This document shows, piece by piece, positions 22,301 through 34,300 of a stretch of 64,000 nucleotides of DNA. The position numbers and the translations under genes were made by a program. Source of the DNA: Hermatobates lingyangjiaoensis (Eukaryota > Arthropoda > Insecta > Hemiptera > Hermatobatidae); contig JAPFBL010000236.1 of assembly GCA_026182355.1 (NCBI GenBank), positions 62,001 through 126,000 of the forward strand, given 5' to 3'. Positions within the stretch are counted from its first letter, which is position 1, and every line of letters begins with the position of its first letter. The notes under the pieces were generated by a model, which saw nothing but the letters and a program-made list of their open reading frames with translations, had not been told where the DNA came from and did no database searches.

Positions 22301-25300
22301 AAACTATACTCTTTTGGATTTCTCTAGATTTGTGTTCGACAATGACGAGATGGAGCCCATTATTAGAGACGTCTTGGACATGTACACTACAACTTGTCTC
22401 CCTCCTGACAGTAAAATCTGATTTTAACATTCTATTCTGTATCTTTGTCTGAGGAAAATTAGGTTTTAATTTATGTTTGAAGATAACGTTAGAATGGATT
22501 CTATGATAATTAGTGATATAAGGAATGGATGTGCGGATGAATTGGCAATACTTGAATATCACTCGTACAGCCTGTATAGCAGTAACACTAAAATAATTTT
22601 TTGCTATAATCAATCTGGAGTTGCACAGAAAGCTGCATCAGATTGTCAAAAATCTACTTAGTATAAAAGTGACAAGGGTTAGTAACATGTTCTGAACAAT
22701 TAGTTGAGATCTGCGCATCAATAGCAGTTTTCAATATCACAATCGATCATGATTCTTTAGCGCTTCATAAAAAAGTCATCCTCCTATTAGACGAGTGTGG
22801 TCTCTGCAGGGAACCCTTCAATGGGTTTGGAACACTTCTGTCCACTAATAATTGGAATGGTATTCCAAAATTCCTCAGTGCCTCTTAACTACTTTACTTA
22901 CTTATTTATAACATTTATATGATTCTAGCCATAGATTTACTGTTACTGTTGTACAAGTGATAACTAAGTGTCAATTCACTACGTAAGATGGAATCCATTC
23001 TAACGTTATCGCTCTTCCTTTCTCATTTAAAAAAATCTGGAGTGGCCTACACTCTACTTTACTATAAGTAACTCAATGTCAAATTTCTTGAGTATATAAA
23101 ACATAACGTATCATTTAAGCATAACATAAATATCTAAATGAGATATAATTATTAGCATTGCATTCGTGAGGTAGTACAGATAGTGATTGAAGGACATATC
23201 AATTTATAAGCTTATTTTTGTACATCACAAATAATTTATTATTTGCAAATAATTTCATTAGTATAACTACAGTAGTAATAACATTTTTGAAAAACCAATG
23301 TGAACATTTCTTGAAACGAAATATTATCCTACAAGAGAACATGGCTATTGTTCAAACAGCCTGTAGATTTCTTACATCGTTTACTTGACATCCTTCTACA
23401 TTGAATATTAATGTAAAATTTTCAAATTTGAAACAGAAAAATACCCTTTTTTTCTCTGAAAAACATCTTAAACAGCGAAGAAAATGTTGTTTTAAGGTGA
23501 TTTGTCAATTAAAGATGTACGATAATTACAGTTATTAATCTCTAAACGAAAGATTTATATTTTGAATTATCTTTTTTTTCATTTTTGGTTTTTAACAGAA
23601 TTATTATACTTCTGTGAAGTTAGGAAAATACAGCTAAAAGCCCCATAACTTCGCTTCTGTACTGAATTAATAATCTATTTAGAACCCATATTTTAAGTTA
23701 GGCACACACAAATCCAGTGTCAATGTTTCAGCTCGCTATGTCTTATGGTGGCTGAGTTTACTTGTGACAAACATTTTTGCGTTAAACGTCCATAACTTCA
23801 CTTCTACGTTGAATTTCCAATCAATTCATAGCCTATATTTTAAGTTAGACCTACACAAATCTACTGTAAAAGTTTCAGCTTTATATGTCTTATGGTAGCT
23901 GAGTTTACCTGTGACAAAGTTTTGCGGACAAACCGACAAACCGACAGAAATTTTTCTAAGGGTGGATTCGGTTTCTCCAATGTATGAAACGTAAAGAAAA
24001 CTTGAAATGAGTCAGTTCTAAGCAATGTACAGACAAAATCATTATTTTATTTATAAAGATTTTTCCATTAGAAACATCAATTTTATTTCAGTGGATTCGC
24101 TCAAAAAATTTCTAAGTCAATGTAAACAATGTAAAAAAATACAAAAAATTCGACAAGTATAGCAGGTGTTCTCTTAGTCTAAGGTAAACAAAGAGTTTTT
24201 ATATCGTTATTGCTCTTTCCCGTAATTGAAACTTCATGAATTTTTTTTTATGAATTGCTAATTTTTTGTTCCATTTTTGGTCAAATTTTCATTATTTTTT
24301 AACGAGCCGTTTAGCGTCAAAAAAACATTTTCTGAAAACACAAATCTTACTGTAACGCCCCTTTAGCGAATGTAAGTTTGAAAAAAAATATCTCAACTCA
24401 TTCTCCGTATAATGTTCTATTTATAGGCATAGTTTCATTCTTGTCCGTCAAACAGTATGGCTCGTATCGCTCTCACAAGGTTTGAGATTGAATTATAAGT
24501 CAAAATTTGTACATTTTATTGAAAAAAAAATATTTCCTGTTAATTTAAAATTCTGAATATATTTTTCGTTTGTTCCATTTGTAACCTCAAAGATAATGTC
24601 AAAATTTCAAAACTCTAGGGTTATCAGTATAGAAGAAATAAATGTTTTAAAAAAAACTGTTTTTGGCAAAAAAAGTGACTTTCCCATCATGCATAATTCT
24701 TCGCAAACAATAGGGATCTTCGTCTTTATGAGGCCCATTTTTGTGTAAAATATCAACTTGATCCATCAAAGATTCTGGACCGTAGCGTGGTAACAAGCAA
24801 TGCTAACACACTCACCCACCCACCCACCCACCCACCCACCCACACACACACAGACATCATCGTAAAAACGTCATAAAACGACTTCTGGGACCTCAAAACA
24901 TGTAATTCCGTCAAAATCTCGAGATCGAATTTTTTCACGATCACTATACTTTACTTATAGTAAAGTAAAAATCTTTATATTAATTAAAATTAAAAGAAAC
25001 TTTATGTATACAGTGCATGTAATATAACGTACTTAGCTGTACTGGCCACTGCAGCACTTGGTCATAAAAACATTTGTTGTTCTACATCCTTTCAAATGTT
25101 CGTTGACTCTTACAAATTTATAACATTGGTCAGGTCATTCATAACTAATTTTGTTTTCTTTCGTCGTTGTCTTTGTTGTTGTAGTATGAAAAGCCTAATT
25201 GAAATAAAGGCTAATCTTCAGCGATTATATAAAAAAATGCTAAAATCAAATGTATATCCTGAGTTAGGATGAATGTATAACAGTATAGACGTTATACTTA

Positions 25301-28300
25301 GTGAAAGATCTTAGAATGATATAAAAAATATAGAAACACAAAGGAAATCCTCATGAGCTTTCCAGCCTCGTGGTACAGACAATATTTTAAGAGTTCTCGG
25401 ATAGAACTCCGAACCTAGGTCCTACCTGATTAGGCTGCAGGTGTAGGTAGGATAAATGAGCCAAAAAATTAACGCACAATCTGATTAATTTATTATTGTG
25501 ATAAGTATCTAGGGAATATAAGGTCCTTTTTTGATGAAAAATGGAAACGATAAAATTGTTTTATATGTTTTTTGGCTTTGTAAATAAACCTCCTCTCCTT
25601 GTACTGGATTTGGTACACCGAAAATGTTTCTTTCATATATCATTTGATGAAAATTTATTTTTTGTATTCTGTGGTTATTTAGGATATTCATCGTGCTTGA
25701 TTTGTGAATGTAAAAATAAAATATATTTTTTTAGATAAAATATATTGTGATAAAGAAAACCATAACTGTTATTCTAAAGAAGAAATACTTGGCATTGAAA
25801 CAAATTAGAATATAGCACCGAACTAAGTTTGGCAGATATAGACCGTTACCTGAACTGTGATTCCTGAATGACTCTAAAAAATGTTGAAAGACAAAGATGG
25901 TGTTGGGTACAGGGGCTTCGCACAATGCAATCGAAAGTGGAAACTCTGAAGTTATCTTGCTGAACCAACTTTTATAATGTAGCCGAGTTGCCAGAGTTTA
26001 TTTTGGGACCCAGGCAACTTTAAAGTTAAAACTGAATATTAAAAGTTCTTCTAATCCGAAAACTATTTTTATAATTACCTGGTTGATCTTGATCTGTAAC
26101 AAAAACACAACTTTTATGAATTTTTTTTAATTGGATTGATTTGACCTTGAAACAGGTGGCCCGACTCCTACTTAGTCGTCAGTGTTAGGGTTACCTTAGA
26201 ATTCATAAGGATTTTGTCGTCCACCCGAAGGGTGAAGTGCTCATTAAGCTGGAACCAGGTATCACCTAAGTGAGTACCTGTTTTCAAGCCCTTCTGCCAT
26301 CTGATGGCCCTTACCCAATGATAAGGGTCCAGGGCCCTCTTGTTACTCTGCAGACAACCACCCGAGAAGGTATCGCTTCCCACTCAGTGACTCCCTAGAG
26401 AGTCTACCCTTCCTGGATGAGGAACCACAGCAAACGGCTGGGCTTACGGAAACACGAAGGGAATCCTCATGAGCTTCCCGCCCTCGTAGTACAGACAATT
26501 TTTTTAAGAGTTCTCGGATAGAACTGAGAACCTAGGTCCTACCTGATTAGACTGCAGGTGTAGGTAGGATAAATATGCCAAAATCACGAAATTCGTACTA
26601 CTGTATTTTACATAAAGCTATCTAAATTCTCTGGTGGTATTCAAATACCGAACCATCATATTCGCGAAATTCAGTGCAATTATTTCACCTAACCTCAACT
26701 CCCATTTAAACTGCCTATCATTTAACAATAATTGCACTACATGGATTGTTTTCAGATATTCCAAATTGTGAGGATGAAAACTGGAAGGCTATATGCTTGG
26801 AAGTAACCAGACGTCATCGAATTGAATCTATCGGACCTTTGTATAATGTGATTGTTTTAGCTTTTGTTTCTCGTTCTACGCTATTAGAAGACTATTATTC
26901 AGACAGACCACGTTCAGGCAACGTATATACTTAAACCTTGTTCTTTAATGAATTTCTATTCTACACAAAATATTGTTCTCACTACCGGGTTTTAGGTGAC
27001 TAAAGAACTGAGGAGGTACTTATATGGAATCCTACTTTTCGAGAAGCCAGGAAACAAGCAGGTTAAAGAGTTAATTACTACTGGTGTGGAAAGTTTAAAG
27101 GAACCAGCATTGGTTGAACCAATTTTCTTAAGAAACTGTAAATTAAACATTGATTTTACAAATTTATTTCTAAACACAGTGGTAATGTAATTCTAATTTT
27201 CAGTTTTGTGATTAAATTAGCTTCTTATTATTGAAAAATAATTGACTGTATTTGCTGTTATATTTATTAACTCTTTGATATTTATGGTTTTGCTAGGGAA
27301 AAAAATCATAACAAAAATTAAAGTTCAATATACTTTATACTTTATTCATCGTTATTGAAAATTCATCAATTATGGTACATTTGGGTGCATTAACTTTTCT
27401 ACATATGTAGGCGATCCACTTGGATTATCTTCAAACTTCTATACTATCTTGGGTAACTTGGATCCCAGAGAATTTAGTAATCTTAAGATATATGTGTTAC
27501 AAATTTTTTAACTACATTTTTTATTAACTATTTGCCTTAAGAGTAATAACAGAAGGCTGTTAATGCAATGATTGGATTGACCCTTCCCAATCCTTGTAAG
27601 GCAATCGCTATCAACCAGCTGTAGGCTCGCCAAAAAGTCTCCCAAGTCTTCATCAGTGAATAATCCACATGTATAGAGTTTGTAAAGCAACAAGTCATTC
27701 TTATAAGAAATGTTAAAAGTCATGGATGAGGTTGCTAGGAATACCTTAGATAAAGTACTATTTACTTATTATTAGTCTTTACTTTTCAATTTTTTTCTCT
27801 CTGTTTTCAGTTAATCATCCAGGATTATTGACCTTGTGGAACGATAAAAGTGAGTCCATGTATGAAATAAAACTTAAAATTTTAGCTGAAATATTCTGTA
27901 CTGATTTAGAAAAAATTAAAAACCTTCAAAAGGGCTTTCTTATACCATCGCTGAGTTTAAGATATTTGGTAATTAGCTATTTACAATACTTAGTATGTAG
28001 TTAGCTTTATGTAGTTGATTGTCATATGTTTCTGGATGTCATGAAATCATGAAAGCGTAGTTATTCTCATTTAGTTAAAAAAAAAAAAAAAAAAAAAAGT
28101 TGAAAACCAGGGTTAGGTAAACTATCCGTTTTATTCTTTAAGGTCATACAGTAAAATATCTTTTTTTTTTTTTTTTATTGATGATATAATACAAACAGTG
28201 AACAGATTTTATTATTGTCGCATCTCACAGGGTATTGTCTGAAAGCTGATATAATATTATCTTCTGACAAATGTTATATCTACGCTATTAATGTAGCAAA

Positions 28301-31300
28301 CTTAATTTTTATTTTTTAATTTTTCAGAGTTTATAATTCCGTCTTTCAATAACATAAATCATATAACTACATCCTGGTAGTCTTTCCATACTGGGTTTGC
28401 ATTATTGATTGATCATTGTATATAGACATTTTAATAATATGCTCAATCATTGAACTGAATACCTAATTTTAAAACTGTAGAAACAACAACCAGCCTAGAT
28501 TTGGATGTGAAAAATACTTATAATTAATTCTAAGGTTCTAAACATTATTAGCTTAGTTTGTATTGTGTCTTATTTAAATATGAAAAATTAAATAATTATT
28601 TTGTTTTTGTTTTTTTAGCGATATATCTGGTATTGTTGTTTTTTTTTTAATTGTGAAGAATATTGATTTGTATGACCACATTGTGTTAAAGGCCGGGTAA
28701 AAGAAAATCTTTCTATACCGTGCACCGTGTTAAACTAGAATGCTACAAATCGAATATTACCCACCTGTATTTATTCCAGACTTGTAGTTCAGTTTCGCAC
28801 CAGTAATCATAAGAATATTTTATGTTAAAAAGTAGGTAACTAAACCCTGGAATTCCACAGGATAAAGTTTAGATCAACTGGTATAGATTATCCTTTTAAA
28901 CTCAACCCCTACAAACTATTTCACACCCTAGAGACTGAAAGGAATCCTTTCTTATCTCTCTCCTAGATCATGAAAATTGATTGTCCAAATTTAATAACTC
29001 TACCGTTAGTTGTTTGGGACTTGACAGTGTTATTGGCCTATCTGTAGCAAACCACTTATAAAAATTGAAATATGTCCAAAATTTAATGAAATCATCTGTA
29101 TTACATAGTAAACAAGAGAGTTTTAAGGTTTTCAGTTCCTTTCAGGGCAGAATATATAAAATGATATTAAGGGAGATATAGAAGGTTGAAATTCAATACG
29201 TCCAATTTTAATGAAATTTAAACCATATTTATTTCGTAATTTTTCATTACATTTGATTAATGTAATATGGTATTGCTGTTTTTTTTTTAAATTGTGATTA
29301 AAATTTTTTAATTTTATGACAATTAATCATAAATTAATTGTCCCACTTTGGAAATTAATAGCTCGAGTCTTCGTTATGTATATTGGTCCCTATTTCGCTT
29401 AGAGGTTTGCGATATATGTGATTTATAGGTGGACGTCTGGCGTTGGGTAGTTTTATTCTTCAATATTAAGAGTTATGAGTTATTCTAACTCATCTCTGTA
29501 AGGACGAGGATTTACTTATCTATAAATGTGAAAATCATTAGTTGTGCAATCCGTAATTGTGTGGTATTTACTCATTCTGAGGTAAAATGGATAAACCAAC
29601 AAAAGTCTCCACACAAATGAAGTTTTTTATTCAAAGCGTTTCGAACACTTTGTGTTCATCATCAGGAAAACACCAAGGAAGTGGTGCTGACGGGTTGTTT
29701 CATTTGACCAACCCGTCAGCACCACTTCCTTGGTGTTTTCCTGATGATGAACACAAAGTGTTCGAAACGCGTTGAATAAAAAACTTCATTTGTGTGGAGA
29801 CTTTTGTTGGTTTATCCATTTTACCTCAAAATGTGAAAATGTTGGGTTGTATTTTTTAATCTACAATGCTAGATCAAGGGCTTTGGGTACTGTAAGTAAG
29901 GCGGTTACGTATGAAAGTGATGATCATATGTCTAATTGAAAGGGAGATAGAATATGTTTATGTAAAACTTTTCTTCTGATATAAGAATAGATAAATATCA
30001 TTGTAAAGTTAACGTCAATATATATTTTCTTTTAGATAATATAGATTTGATGTGTAATAGTAGGGTGAAAAATCGTTGCCCACTAGGAAGGCCGACCTCC
30101 TGTGAACACATTTACGAACCACGAAAGTACTGTCTGCGGATTGATTTACTTCGGCTGTCTTAAATTGTACCTACCTCATTTTATATGCAGTAGAAAACTG
30201 TACTCATTCACAGGATAAAACTCAGGATGGAAGGTTTTGCATCCTCTACAGCGTAGAGAAGATCCCAACTCTATGAAAGAGCTAGAAATGTTTCTACTAT
30301 GAACTTGATATTATGATACTAACCATAAATCATCCTGAATCTGTTATAGACATGTTGTTCTTGTGTTTTGAAAATTACTGAAGTTGTGTGAACTGAATTT
30401 TTATTTTTTTTTCAGAAAGATAAATTAGATGTAGAAGAATGGGAAGTGGACTCATTTCTCTGCAGTGTAGTCTGTTTAAGGGATTACAATGTTGAACATC
30501 TTCAAAAACTACCTGATGGCCCTCTTTGCTCTAGGTCTATTTGGTATTTTACTGTAATCATGGTTACATGTACCACTATTTACGACATCTTAAGGGCCTT
30601 TGGAAATCCCTTCTCACCTAATGAGGTAGGTATTTTCTTTTGTGTTCTTCATAAAATAGAATATTTCCATGTATAGATAGACATATCTGTAGAGACGAGG
30701 AGTGTCATGAAGTGCTATGTTTCATTCTTCCAGCTGTGTGACTGAAATAAGTCCTAATTTCGTGTGACACGAAATCGCAAGGGGGTTTTGTTTTCAAAAT
30801 TTGTTGTATTTACCGAAAATGTTTAAGACAATTAAAGGAGCAGTCCATGCAAAATTTCCTGAACAATTCGTTTCATGAAAATAAAGAACTTGAAGCCTGT
30901 TGAAGTTTTTCATCAAATTACTAATTACTAAGATTTGATTTAGTCATAGTGGAAACTGATTTCAATCCCACACTTATAGGCACTCACTTTTTAGTGCTGT
31001 TGTAGAAGCGGAAAATGTGACATATCATCTTATTTGTCGTTTGGCACCCATTTTAGTTATTGGGTTAGCGGCTCGCATTACCTTGTTGGATCCTTATCTA
31101 TAAATTTAGTTCTAAATTTTACCTCAAAGAACTGTATTAGAGTTGGGATCTTTAACATTCTACCTCCCGCCATGCAGCTTAATGTCCTCTCCAAGAGCCG
31201 ATTCGATCCTTCAAGATTCGAACCTTCAATTTGGGAAGGAAGACAAAATTAGAGAGTTTTTCACATAAAGCGAGACCTTGGACGTTATCGCTTTGAAAGG

Positions 31301-34300
31301 GACGGTAGAATAAGCTATGTGAAGTCCTCGCGGAATGTAGTATTAATAATTTATAATAATTATTAATATTATATTCCGCGAGGAACTTCACATAGCTTAT
31401 TCTACCGTCCATTTCAAAACGATAACATCCAAGGTCTCGCTTTACGTGAAAAACTCTGGATCTTCGAATTATTATATAATATAATAATATTATATAATAT
31501 AATGTAATAATAATTTCCCCATATCCGGAGCTTAAAGGTTTGGCGTTGGGTAGTTTTATTCTTCAACATTAAATTCACTAATAAGACCAGGAAAATATAG
31601 GCTGAAACGTCAGTGCGGCTCGCACCTCCTCTAAAATAACACTGACCAGTAGAAGTATTTGCAAAGTAGAAACTTGCCCCACTTTGGAAATCAATAGCTC
31701 GAGTCTTCGTCATTTATGACAGGTTTTTTAATCACCCTCTCTGAATTATTACACTTTTTTGCTACAGGTGTCTCCGGTGAACTATCAAGACGGTAAACTT
31801 TTCCACAAAAAATATCGAATGATGCGTGGAAAAGCAGACTTGATAACTCTTTGTGAAAACCAAGTAAGTTGGCGATTAACATTTTATATTTTTGACATAA
31901 AGTATATTTGCTGTTGTTAAGATATAGATATTGAAAATTATTCATCGTCAAATAACTATAACAATTTGAGTTAGTGTGTATCTTTACTTGTGTGTGTCCA
32001 GTTTGGGTCGTCTTTCAGATTTTGTAGTGTATATATATGTATATATGTTGAAAACTTTGAGAAACACAAATGAAAAAATAGAAATGGGGAAAAAATGAGA
32101 AACGGGAAAAAATATAAAAAAAGGATATTTATAAATATGAAATTCATAGAACAAAATTAACAAATTAATAAGATAAAAAATCATAAAAAAATTAAATTTA
32201 TTAAAAAAAATAAATTTAAGAAAAAAAACACTTTGAATACTACTTAACGGTTCAGGTTGATACCTAGATTTGAAAGATCTTCAAGGAGCCATACATGGGC
32301 TTCTTCAGAAGCTCTTAAAGTGACAGATCTATTGCGTCTAGGGACCGTTACTGTATGAACTCTGAAACCTTCTTTGAAACTTTATGGGAATTGGCATGAA
32401 TAGCAAATATATATGTATATATAGATAAAAGTATCCATCGTTAATTAGAAACAAAATAAAATTTTGTCAGGACTCGGTCAGTTCTTCGGGTTCAAATTAA
32501 ACCTGAACCATTATTGCCAACGTTTTGGTTTTTATTTAAAACCTTTGTCATAGGCCTGTGAAACAGAGGAAACATAAGTAAATAATTCAATCATTCAAAA
32601 ACCGAACATATATAAAAAACGAAAGTTACAAATAAGAAAATAGAATCGAAATTTTGAGAATAGGAAAGGTGACAGAAATTACAGACGTATACAATTTTTT
32701 GAAACAGAAAAACGTAAGTATTGCATTACATTTTTTTCATTAAAAATAAAATAGTGCGAATTTCAACAACTGTTTAGTTTGAATAAACACTTGGCACTGA
32801 ATTGAAAACAATCAATGCAACCAAATTTCACCAGACAACCAAAAAGTCACTAAATGAATTTTCCAACAAATTTTTAGTGACCGAAATATTTTTATAATAA
32901 TATTTATTATTTGTTACTATTATTTAATATTTCGGGTTAATTAAAAAATGTATTTTAATGGAAAACTTTGTATAAATTACTTCCTTCACTGTTGTAATAA
33001 CAATAGTCAACTTGCTTTGACTTCCATATTTTCATTTTTCCTTCGTGATTTTTAAGAAACACTTTATTAACGAGTTAGTTGCCGTTGCACTACAACGTGC
33101 TTGGTCTCCCTTTCTCTTTTCTTCTGTAGACGGATTGCCCGAACATTTGAGTTTGTAAGTGTGTTCATTTACTCTGTGTGTTACTCTTATTCAATTTTGA
33201 ACTCATATTGTGTCCAGTTTGGATCGTCTTTCCGTTCATTAAGTGAATATATACATATATATATTTGTTTTATCGGTCGGTGGACGCGTACATGTCTCCG
33301 CTCCTTCGTTCCGATCTCCGATGAGAGGAGAGACCCTCATCACGAGCACTGTCATTAAGCAAGGTCTTAAGTTCAGAAAGAAAGTCAGAGGATGGGTCAG
33401 AAGTAAGTGGCCGATCAAAAGAGGAGTCGGACAGTTGTCTCATAGCTTCACTGTTGTAAGTACAGCGGTCCATGAGCACCACCATCGAGCCCTTATCATC
33501 AGGCATAATCATAATGGAGCTGTCACATTTCAGACTTTTGATGGCAGATCTTACTGAAAAAGTTCAATTGTCACGAGGATTAATGGATTTAAGAAAAACA
33601 GGGTCAGAAATTTTACGGAGGAAGGAAGTAATATATTTCAAGGGGGTGGGATGCGGGAAGAGGTGGTGGTTCAAGAGGAGATAGGGGTTTGAATGATGTG
33701 TGGAGTTTGGGAGTGGGGCCGTCAGAATTATTACTGTGGGATTTCCAGAAGAACTTCATTTTAGAGATCTAACAAACATTTGAAGTTCTAGGACTTTTAT
33801 ATGACTAACTTTAGGAACTGGGCTAAAAGAGAGACCTTTGGATAGGAGACTTATTTCATTGTCAGAGAGACTGTGAGAGGAAAAGTTACAAATATTTTTG
33901 TTTTGTCCTCTGATTAATGAAGAAATATCAAACATGGATACTTTTACAACTTGTCATCAAATCAAAGAATAAAACTTAAAGTCAGTATATCACTATCCTT
34001 TTATTTCTCTCTTTATCATTTTTCTATTTCTATAAATTTCCTATCTACTCATAAATTCTATATCTTCTCTATCAATTTTTCCACTCTCTTCCATTTTCAT
34101 CTTCCTATTACTTTAAATGGGCCACTGACCCACACCTTCTCCCAATAGAAGGTTCAGTAGGACTAATGTTCGGAGTACCACCCGAGTGTTTTTAAGATAT
34201 TATCGGTACCACGGGGACGAGGCTTCCAAGCCCATGGGTGATTTTAGTTTATACCTTCTTCATCTTCATTTACTTAATTTACTTTCCTCTCTATATCTTA

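Larger units (their letters stand above)
29579..29828. repeat. Inverted repeat, ribozyme family with ACGCGT helix III (Penelope-linked)
   Basis: Arms from GAGGTAAAATGGATAAACCA to the matching TGGTTTATCCATTTTACCTC, centre near 29703. Each arm holds a hammerhead-like motif. The outer left flank (29543-29620) matches the left end of the Penelope-like remnant at 504-560, so this palindrome is a non-autonomous derivative of that family. The open frame 29587-29775 is only a product of the palindrome. Confidence 0.88.
28060..30415. other. FAM120B intron 7: mostly unique AT-rich DNA
   Basis: Apart from A-rich and T-rich runs (28078-28099, 28160-28178) and the inverted repeat at 29579-29828, I see no gene or recognisable element. 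The sequence around 29340-29480 (GAAATTAATAGCTCGAGTCTTCG, GGCGTTGGGTAGTTTTATTC) recurs at 31540-31710, partly in reverse order or orientation, so a further dispersed repeat is present. Confidence 0.5.

Noticed and set aside
22182..22613. 143-codon minus frame opposite FAM120B exon 4
   Set aside because: Shadow of a real exon on the other strand; no similarity.
24805..24842. CRISPR-like or telomere-like array from (ACCC)n
   Set aside because: Simple 4-bp repeat within a degenerate retroelement; no spacers.
27412..27490. Possible extra FAM120B exon (AIHLDYLQTSILSW)
   Set aside because: Preceded by an AG and open, but no good donor gives the phase needed by exon 7, and family alignment runs directly from exon 6 to exon 7.
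29587..29775. Plus frame of 62 codons in the 29.6-kb palindrome
   Set aside because: Produced by the inverted repeat and the ribozyme arms; no protein similarity.
33243..33557. 104-codon plus frame
   Set aside because: Antisense to the Penelope-like reverse-transcriptase remnant, which gives recognisable motifs.
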